Shown piece after piece: positions 1 through 5,030 of a stretch of 6,699 bases of DNA. A program made the translations under genes and the position numbers. This DNA comes from Deltaproteobacteria bacterium (lineage in GTDB: Bacteria > Desulfobacterota > GWC2-55-46), in assembly GCA_016218095.1 (NCBI GenBank), contig JACREV010000180.1:1-6699 (forward strand). Reading direction: 5' to 3'. Positions within the stretch are counted from its first letter, which is position 1. Every line of letters begins with the position of its first letter. The notes beneath the pieces are model-generated. The model worked only from the letters and a program-made list of their open reading frames with translations, did no database searches and was not told where the DNA came from.

Positions 1-523
1 CGACGAATATCACGTTGGCGAGGTTTAAGTATCTCTGGTTCCTGTCCCTTTCGCGCTTTATCGCTTCTTCAGCGCGCCTGGCCCCGTTTATGTCCCTCCC
101 GATGCCGACTATACCCGTGACCGCCCCGTCCCCGTCCATCAGAGGCATGTTCCTCGACTCGCAGAGGACGCCGGTCTTGCTGAACAGGAACTCGGCCCTC
201 GGACAATTTCCCTTTAGCGTCTCCCTGAAGGCCGCCTCGGCATCGGCGACGGTCCGGCCCTCGACAAGAGTGACGAACCCCGTCCCGATGAGGACCGCGG
301 GCTCGGACCCTGCGAACTTCACTGAAGCCTTGTTTATGTAGATTATCTTCCCGTCCGCGTCACAGACGTAGGCGAGGTCGCTCAGATTTGAGAATAGCGT
401 CTTGTACCTGGAGAGGCAGTCGCCCGGGTGCCTGTTGCAGGCGCCAAAGCTTACGCCGCTTTCGTCCGATCCCTTTCCGTGCAAAAAGGGACCGCTACCC
501 GGGCCATTTTTTGACTTCAGCAT
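1..523 (-). CDS. PAS-domain sensory/signalling protein, N-terminal part (C terminus beyond window)
   Basis: Translating the minus strand from the ATG at 523 gives 174 codons without a stop up to the window edge, so the gene is partial. Residues about 40-150 form a PAS domain: the entry helix (RYKTLFSNLSDLAYVCDADG), the IIYINKAS strand, and the closing strands GAVTGIVGIGRDI. A charged helical linker follows (RRAEEAIKRERDRNQRYLNL), and the window ends inside what looks like the start of a second PAS domain. The output domain is outside the window; in proteins of this build it is usually a histidine kinase, GGDEF or EAL domain, but I cannot tell which. No signal peptide or membrane segment is visible, so a cytoplasmic sensor is likely. 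The N terminus has two cysteines (C29, C36) and the PAS core has C54. An in-frame TAA lies just upstream of the ATG, which supports this start. It is transcribed away from the trehalose operon. Confidence 0.85.
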   Translation of the reverse strand, partial: MLKSKNGPGSGPFLHGKGSDESGVSFGACNRHPGDCLSRYKTLFSNLSDLAYVCDADGKIIYINKASVKFAGSEPAVLIGTGFVTLVEGRTVADAEAAFRETLKGNCPRAEFLFSKTGVLCESRNMPLMDGDGAVTGIVGIGRDINGARRAEEAIKRERDRNQRYLNLANVIFV

Positions 524-527
524 GCGG

Positions 528-532
528 TCCTC
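528..532 (-). promoter_or_regulatory. Ribosome binding site of the PAS gene
   Basis: On the minus strand GAGGA lies 4 bases before the ATG at 523. The spacing is a little short but workable, and there is no alternative ATG or GTG between this start and the upstream in-frame TAA. Confidence 0.5.
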
Positions 533-623
533 GTCGAGTTGCCTGACGCTTTAAAACCCTACAGAAGAGAGTAAACCGTTAACTGCCTATCACAGGTTCT
601 TTTCGGATATTCTGGAAAAAGCT

Positions 624-640
624 TTAAATTATCGATTTAA
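624..640. repeat. AT-rich inverted repeat (possible operator)
   Basis: TTAAAT (624-629) and ATTTAA (635-640) are perfect inverted arms around five bases, TATCG. The centre also contains the palindrome ATCGAT (631-636). It lies just upstream of the rightward -35 element and 100 bases upstream of the PAS start, where a regulator could affect both genes. In AT-rich sequence such a short repeat may also arise by chance. Confidence 0.3.
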
Positions 641-652
641 GAATGGCCTCAA

Positions 653-680
653 TTGACACCCCGGATTCAGGGTATAGACT
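653..680 (+). promoter_or_regulatory. Putative sigma70-type promoter for the treZ-GH57-treY operon
   Basis: A perfect -35 hexamer TTGACA (653-658) is followed after 16 bases by TAGACT (675-680), which matches 4 of 6 positions of the -10 consensus. A TATA shifted two bases upstream (673-676) is an alternative -10 but leaves only 14 bases of spacer. Transcription would start near 687, giving a leader of about 100 bases before treZ. This is a prediction from sequence; the exact -35 match in the only noncoding stretch upstream of the operon is the main support. Confidence 0.5.
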
Positions 681-690
681 CTATGTAGAC
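674..690. repeat. Overlapping short palindrome and direct repeat at the -10 region
   Basis: ATAGA-C-TCTAT (674-684) is a perfect odd-centred palindrome lying on the predicted -10 element. In addition TAGAC occurs at 675-679 and again at 686-690, so the copies are 11 bases apart, about one helical turn. This spacing suits two protein contacts on the same face of the DNA, so an operator is possible. Both units are short and could be chance. Confidence 0.25.
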
Positions 691-738
691 ACTTTCCCCT
701 TACAGAAACAAGTAAAAACCTGCCGTAATTCGCGGAGA

Positions 739-765
739 TGCGTAAACTTTCCGGTCTGCGTCAAC
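739..765 (+). repeat. Imperfect direct repeat in the treZ leader
   Basis: TGCGTAAAC (739-747) and TGCGTCAAC (757-765) match at 8 of 9 bases and start 18 bases apart. They lie downstream of the predicted promoter, inside the presumed 5' leader. No function can be assigned; a regulator binding site is one option. Confidence 0.25.
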
Positions 766-775
766 CTCCGTTTTT

Positions 776-780
776 AGAGG
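776..780 (+). promoter_or_regulatory. Ribosome binding site of treZ
   Basis: AGAGG lies 9 bases upstream of the ATG at 790. It is a moderate match to the Shine-Dalgarno consensus at acceptable spacing and supports the chosen treZ start, which also gives the usual N terminus of the family. Confidence 0.55.
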
Positions 781-789
781 CGTCGAAAC

Positions 790-2619
790 ATGAAAATAGG
801 AGCGAGATACCTCGATGGAGAGACTGAATTTACGGTCTGGGCCCCGTTGAGGGAGAGGGTCGCGCTTGAGTATTCCCCCGCGGGCAAGACAGGGTTTGAG
901 TCCCTCGACCTCGAACGCGCCGGGTCCGGGTACTGGAGGGCGCTCGTCAAGGGTGCCGTCCCCGGAGCGCTCTATTCGTTCATGCTCGACGGCAAGGAGC
1001 GGAGACCCGACCCCGCTTCCCGCTCCCAGCCCAAAGGGGTGGACGGCCCCTCCGAGGTCGTGGACCGCTCTTACGGATGGCGGGACTCTTCATGGAAAGG
1101 TGTAGCGCCCGCCGGCATGATCATCTACGAGATACACACCGGCTCTTTTACGCCCGAGGGCACTTTTGAGGCGATAATCCCGAGGCTCGGGGAGTTGAAC
1201 GCGCTTGGCGTGAACGCAATCGAGCTCATGCCGGTCGCCCAGTTCCCGGGGACAAGGAACTGGGGCTATGACGGGGTATTCCCTTTCGCCGCCCAGAACT
1301 CATACGGGGGGCCGAGAGGGCTCAAGCGACTCGTGGACGAGTGCCACCTCTCAGGCATCGCGGTCATACTTGACGTCGTATACAACCATCTCGGCCCGGA
1401 GGGGAACTGCCTCCACGAATTCGGCCCGTATTTTACGGACAGGTATAAAACGCCCTGGGGCCCGGCGATAAACTTCGACGGGCCGTTCAGCGACGAGGTG
1501 CGGAACTTCTTCATCGAGAACGCCGTCCATTGGTTCGAGGACTACCATGTTGACGCGCTCCGGCTTGACGCAGTGCACGCCATGTATGATTTCAGCGCGA
1601 CGACATTTCTCCTCGCGCTCGGCAGGCGCGTACGCGCGTTCTCGAAAGAGGCCGGCAGGCCTTTTTACCTCTTCGCCGAATGCGACCGGAACGACCCCTC
1701 GCTCGTGAGGGACCCGTCGCTCGGCGGAGCGGGCCTCGACGGGCTCTGGTGCGACGACTTCCACCACTCGCTACACGCGCTCCTTACAGGCGAGCGGGAC
1801 GGGTACTACGAGGACTTCGGAGATATCGACCAGCTCGAGCGCGCGTTCAAGGAAGGGTTCGTCTACTCGGGCCAGTACTCGAAGTACCGGAAAAAGAGCA
1901 TCGGAGCGCCTTTGACCGGCGTAGAGCCCTCGCGGCTCGTCGTATTTTCGCAGAACCACGACCAGACAGGCAACCGCATGCTCGGCGAGAGGCTCTCCAG
2001 CCTCGTCTCGTTCGAGGCCTTGAAACTCGTTGCCGGGGCCGTCATCCTCTCCCCGTTCATCCCGCTTCTTTTCATGGGAGAGGAGTACGGAGAGGACTCT
2101 CCGTTCCTTTATTTCACGAGCCACGCCGGCAGAGAGCTCGCGGAGGCCGCCGCGCGCGGCAGGGCCGAGGAGTTCAGGGGATTCAGGTGGAAAGGGACGC
2201 CTCCCCCGCCCAACAGCGAGGAGACCTTCCTTAAGACAAAACTCGACTGGGAAAAGGGGCGAACGGGCAGAGGCCGGACACTCAGGGAGTTCTACAGGGC
2301 CCTGATAGAGATCAGAAAGACAGCTCTGTCGCTTGCCGGCTCGTCATGGGATTCGGTCGAGGCCGCCCCCGAAAGGAGGCTCCTCTACCTCCAGAGGCGG
2401 AGCGATGAAGCGAAGGCGCTCGCCGTATTCAACTTCGGCAAAGAGGCCTCGGCGGCAAATATCCCGCCGGTCTCCGGGAGATGGCTTCGCGCGATCGCTT
2501 CCTCCGACCCCCTGTGGGGAGGCGGAGACGAGTGGTCCGTCACCCCGCCGCGGATCGACGGCCCCGGTCCCTTAAGGCTCTCCCCCGAGTCCTTCGTCCT
2601 TTACATAAAGGAGGGCTGA
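790..2619 (+). CDS. treZ: Malto-oligosyltrehalose trehalohydrolase (TreZ, GH13)
   Basis: This 609-residue protein is a full-length TreZ. The enzyme hydrolyses the alpha-1,4 bond next to the terminal trehalose of maltooligosyltrehalose, releasing trehalose and a shortened maltodextrin in the cytoplasm. Residues about 1-95 are the CBM48-like beta-sandwich (EFTVWAP near the start). The catalytic barrel follows, with the family-typical stretch ELMPVAQFPGTRNWGYDGVF (145-164), region I DVVYNH (195-200), the nucleophile D260 in LRLDAVHA, the acid/base E297 in LFAEC and the stabilising D391 in QNHDQTGNR. FMGEEYGE (428-435) and the KLDW motif near 484-487 are also typical, and a small C-terminal beta domain ends the protein. 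The NWGYDG motif separates it from glycogen branching enzyme. It is first in the operon, whereas treZ often follows treY. Its TGA shares one base with the next start codon. No frameshift or missing catalytic residue is seen. Confidence 0.96.
   Translation: MKIGARYLDGETEFTVWAPLRERVALEYSPAGKTGFESLDLERAGSGYWRALVKGAVPGALYSFMLDGKERRPDPASRSQPKGVDGPSEVVDRSYGWRDSSWKGVAPAGMIIYEIHTGSFTPEGTFEAIIPRLGELNALGVNAIELMPVAQFPGTRNWGYDGVFPFAAQNSYGGPRGLKRLVDECHLSGIAVILDVVYNHLGPEGNCLHEFGPYFTDRYKTPWGPAINFDGPFSDEVRNFFIENAVHWFEDYHVDALRLDAVHAMYDFSATTFLLALGRRVRAFSKEAGRPFYLFAECDRNDPSLVRDPSLGGAGLDGLWCDDFHHSLHALLTGERDGYYEDFGDIDQLERAFKEGFVYSGQYSKYRKKSIGAPLTGVEPSRLVVFSQNHDQTGNRMLGERLSSLVSFEALKLVAGAVILSPFIPLLFMGEEYGEDSPFLYFTSHAGRELAEAAARGRAEEFRGFRWKGTPPPPNSEETFLKTKLDWEKGRTGRGRTLREFYRALIEIRKTALSLAGSSWDSVEAAPERRLLYLQRRSDEAKALAVFNFGKEASAANIPPVSGRWLRAIASSDPLWGGGDEWSVTPPRIDGPGPLRLSPESFVLYIKEG
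2608..2614 (+). promoter_or_regulatory. Strong ribosome binding site of the GH57 gene, inside the end of treZ
   Basis: AAGGAGG, a near-perfect Shine-Dalgarno sequence, sits in the last codons of treZ and ends 4 bases before the ATG at 2619. It decides the start of the GH57 gene in favour of 2619 over an in-frame ATG at 2481, which would lie deep inside treZ and add 46 low-complexity, arginine-rich residues. Confidence 0.75.
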
Positions 2620-5030
2620 TGGACAGACACGTCTGCATACACGGCCACTTCTACCAGCCGCCGAGGGAGAACCCGTGGCTCGAGGAGATAGAACTGCAGG
2701 ACTCGGCCTACCCCTATCACGACTGGAACGAGAGGATATCGGTCGAGTGCTACGGCCCGAACGCCGCGGCCCGCATACTCGGCGAAGGCCTCGAGGTGAT
2801 AGACATCATCAACAACTACTCGAAGATAAGCTTCAACTTCGGCCCCACGCTCCTTTCCGACCTCGAAAAGAGGAGGCCGGAGATATACAGGGCGGTCATC
2901 GAGGCCGACAGGATGAGCATGGCAAACTTCTCGGGCCACGGCTCGGCGGTCGCCCAGGTCTACAACCACATGATCATGCCGCTTGCGAGCTCAAGGGACA
3001 AGCTTACGCAGGTCCGCTGGGGGCTCGCGGACTTCAGGAAACGGTTCGGCAGGGACCCCGAAGGCATGTGGCTCCCGGAGACCGCGGTCGACCTCGAGAC
3101 ACTCGACATCCTCGCATCCCACGGCATAAGGTTCACGGTGCTCGCGCCGAGGCAGGCGAAGAGGACGAAGAAGGCCGCCAGGGGCGCCCGGTGGAAAGAG
3201 TCCGATGTCGACACGCGTCTGCCTTACCTCGTGGAGCTCCCGACGGGCAATAGCATCGCGGTCTTCTTCTACGACGGGGCGATCGCCCACGAGGTGAGCT
3301 TCGGCGGGCTCCTCTATAACGGCGAGGCGTTCGCGAGGCGCCTTGCCTCTGCGGCCTATCAGGACGGGACGCCCTACATGGTCTCGATAGCCACCGACGG
3401 AGAGACCTTCGGCCACCACCACAAGTACGGGGAGATGGCGCTCGCCTACTGCCTCCATTTCATCGAGTCGAACTCGCTCGCCCGCTTGACGAACTTCGGC
3501 GAGTACCTTGAGAGGCACCCCCCCGACCACCTCGCCGAGATACACGAGAACTCGTCATGGAGCTGCGTCCACGGCATAGAGCGGTGGAGGGACGACTGCG
3601 GCTGCAACTCCGGGACGCGCAGGGACTGGAAACAGGGGTGGAGGAAGCCCTTAAGGGACGCCCTCGACCGGCTCCGGGACTCGCTCTCTCCGATATACGA
3701 GGAGGAGGGGGCGAAGTACCTGAAAGACCCGTGGGCCGCGAGAGACGCGTATATCGGCGTCATACTCGACAGGTCGAGGGAGAATATCGACGCCTTTTTC
3801 GGCGCGCACGCCTCCCGGGAGCTCTCCGAGCCCGAGAGGATAGAGGCGACAAAGCTCCTCGAGATGCAGAGGAACGCGCTCCTCATGTACACGAGCTGCG
3901 GCTGGTTCTTCGACGAGGTCTCCGGCATCGAGACCGTGCAGGTGATGCGGTACGCCGCGCGCGCCGTACAGCTCGCCGAGGAGGCGAAGGGGGTCCCGCT
4001 CGAAGACGAGTTCACAAGGAGGCTCGAATCCGCGCCCTCTAACGTGTACTCAAACGGGAGAGAGGCCTACGAGACGTTCGCCGCGAGCGCGCGCATCGAT
4101 CTCGAAAGGGTCGGGATGCACTACGCGATATCGTCGCTCTTCGACGAGTACGGCAGGAGCGCGCCCATCTACTGCTACGACGCTGAGAGCGACATATACG
4201 AAAAATACGAGGCCGGGAAACTCAAACTCGCCATAGGGATAACAGGGGTGAGGTCGAGGGTGACGAACGAGGCCGCCCGGTTCTTCTACTCGGTCCTGCA
4301 CCTCGGCGAGAACAGCGTAAACGGAGGGATAAGCCCGTTCGCCGGGATAAACCTCTTCAACTCCATGAAGATACGGATGACCGCCGCCTTCGAGAAGAGG
4401 GACATACCCGAGATCATAAGGCTCATGGACAAGTACTTCGGCACGAACTCGTACTCGCTCTGGCACCTCTTCAAGGACGAGCAGAGGAAGATAATAGACC
4501 AGATACTTTTCCACACCTACGAGGACATAGAGGCCTCGTACAGGCATATCTTCGAAGACAACTTCAATATGATGGAGTTCTTGAGACAACTCGGCATCCC
4601 ACTGCCGGAGCCGCTCTCGGTCACGGCCTCGTTCACCATCAACACGGACCTCAAGCGCTCGCTCGGCGACGGGCTGGATATCGAGAAGGTCAAAGCCCTC
4701 ATAAAGAACGCCGAGAGGCTCTCCGTAAGGATCGACGCGGCCACCATGGCCTTCAGGGCCGCAAAGTTCGTGAACGCATCGATGGAGAGGCTCGCCTCAG
4801 CGACCGAAGACATCCCTCTCATGGAGACCGCGAGGGACCTTTTGGAGATACTCCGACCGCTGGACCTCCCCATGGACCTCCTTTCGGCCCAGGACACGTA
4901 TTTCAGGATAGGCAAGGGCTACGCGCCGTCGGTGAAAGAGCGGTCGAATAGGGGGGACGAGGCGGCATCCAAGTGGCTCGCGGTATTCAACGAGCTCGGG
5001 GACCGCCTGCGCGTCAAGGTCCGGATATGA
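2619..5030 (+). CDS. GH57 family glycoside hydrolase with C-terminal DUF3536-type region (function unassigned)
   Basis: The start at 2619 gives 803 residues. The N-terminal part (about 1-310) is a GH57 barrel. Motif 1 is HGHFYQP (8-14), a motif 2-like SGHGSA lies at 105-110, motif 3 GMWLPE (149-154) supplies the predicted nucleophile E154, and motif 4 TDGETFGHH (259-267) supplies the predicted acid/base D260. A cysteine-rich stretch (C316, C327, C329 with H318) follows, then TSCGWFFDEVSG (425-436), which may be the motif 5 equivalent. The rest, about 510-803, looks like the DUF3536 region. Known GH57 enzymes are retaining and act on alpha-glucans (amylase, 4-alpha-glucanotransferase, branching enzyme, amylopullulanase); I know of no established reaction for the DUF3536 branch. 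No signal peptide is seen, so it should be cytoplasmic. It overlaps treZ by one base and treY by four, which suggests co-expression with trehalose synthesis. Activity on glycogen or maltodextrin is inference. Confidence 0.9.
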   Translation: MDRHVCIHGHFYQPPRENPWLEEIELQDSAYPYHDWNERISVECYGPNAAARILGEGLEVIDIINNYSKISFNFGPTLLSDLEKRRPEIYRAVIEADRMSMANFSGHGSAVAQVYNHMIMPLASSRDKLTQVRWGLADFRKRFGRDPEGMWLPETAVDLETLDILASHGIRFTVLAPRQAKRTKKAARGARWKESDVDTRLPYLVELPTGNSIAVFFYDGAIAHEVSFGGLLYNGEAFARRLASAAYQDGTPYMVSIATDGETFGHHHKYGEMALAYCLHFIESNSLARLTNFGEYLERHPPDHLAEIHENSSWSCVHGIERWRDDCGCNSGTRRDWKQGWRKPLRDALDRLRDSLSPIYEEEGAKYLKDPWAARDAYIGVILDRSRENIDAFFGAHASRELSEPERIEATKLLEMQRNALLMYTSCGWFFDEVSGIETVQVMRYAARAVQLAEEAKGVPLEDEFTRRLESAPSNVYSNGREAYETFAASARIDLERVGMHYAISSLFDEYGRSAPIYCYDAESDIYEKYEAGKLKLAIGITGVRSRVTNEAARFFYSVLHLGENSVNGGISPFAGINLFNSMKIRMTAAFEKRDIPEIIRLMDKYFGTNSYSLWHLFKDEQRKIIDQILFHTYEDIEASYRHIFEDNFNMMEFLRQLGIPLPEPLSVTASFTINTDLKRSLGDGLDIEKVKALIKNAERLSVRIDAATMAFRAAKFVNASMERLASATEDIPLMETARDLLEILRPLDLPMDLLSAQDTYFRIGKGYAPSVKERSNRGDEAASKWLAVFNELGDRLRVKVRI
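5016..5030 (+). promoter_or_regulatory. Translational coupling site: weak ribosome binding site plus ATGA overlap at treY start
   Basis: AAGG (5016-5019) lies 7 bases before the treY ATG at 5027, and the ATGA at 5027-5030 carries both the treY start and the GH57 stop. The weak Shine-Dalgarno match with a four-base overlap suggests that treY translation depends on ribosomes finishing the GH57 gene. Confidence 0.55.

Larger units (their letters stand above)
524..789. promoter_or_regulatory. Divergent intergenic control region between the PAS gene and treZ
   Basis: These 266 bases separate two genes transcribed in opposite directions, so the region should hold the promoters for both. It is clearly richer in A and T than the flanking genes, especially around 560-640. 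I see no open reading frame with a plausible start, no tRNA and no intrinsic terminator in it. The individual sites I can make out (a rightward promoter, an AT-rich inverted repeat, a repeat over the -10 region and a direct repeat in the leader) are listed separately. A leftward promoter is not obvious. Confidence 0.7.

Noticed and set aside
15..341. Plus-strand open frame of 108 codons
   Set aside because: It is antisense to the PAS gene, whose translation is clearly the real one, and its product has no recognisable features.
765..780. Possible hairpin (CCTC with GAGG) hiding the treZ ribosome binding site
   Set aside because: Only four base pairs with an eight-base loop; too weak to claim as a regulatory structure.
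524..789. Riboswitch, small RNA gene, tRNA or CRISPR in the intergenic region
   Set aside because: No conserved riboswitch core, cloverleaf, repeat-spacer pattern or terminator hairpin with a U tract could be seen by eye.
1680..2234. Plus-strand 184-codon frame inside treZ
   Set aside because: It is a very arginine-rich shadow frame spanning the treZ catalytic region, with no motif of its own.
2481..2618. In-frame upstream ATG extending the GH57 protein by 46 residues
   Set aside because: The added residues are arginine and proline rich and come from treZ read in another frame. The ATG at 2619 has a strong ribosome binding site and gives the family N terminus.
2991..4589. Long minus-strand open frames (138-189 codons) opposite the GH57 gene, and similar ones opposite treZ
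   Set aside because: They are by-products of strong GC bias at third positions; the predicted proteins are low in recognisable motifs and lie over strongly conserved coding sequence.
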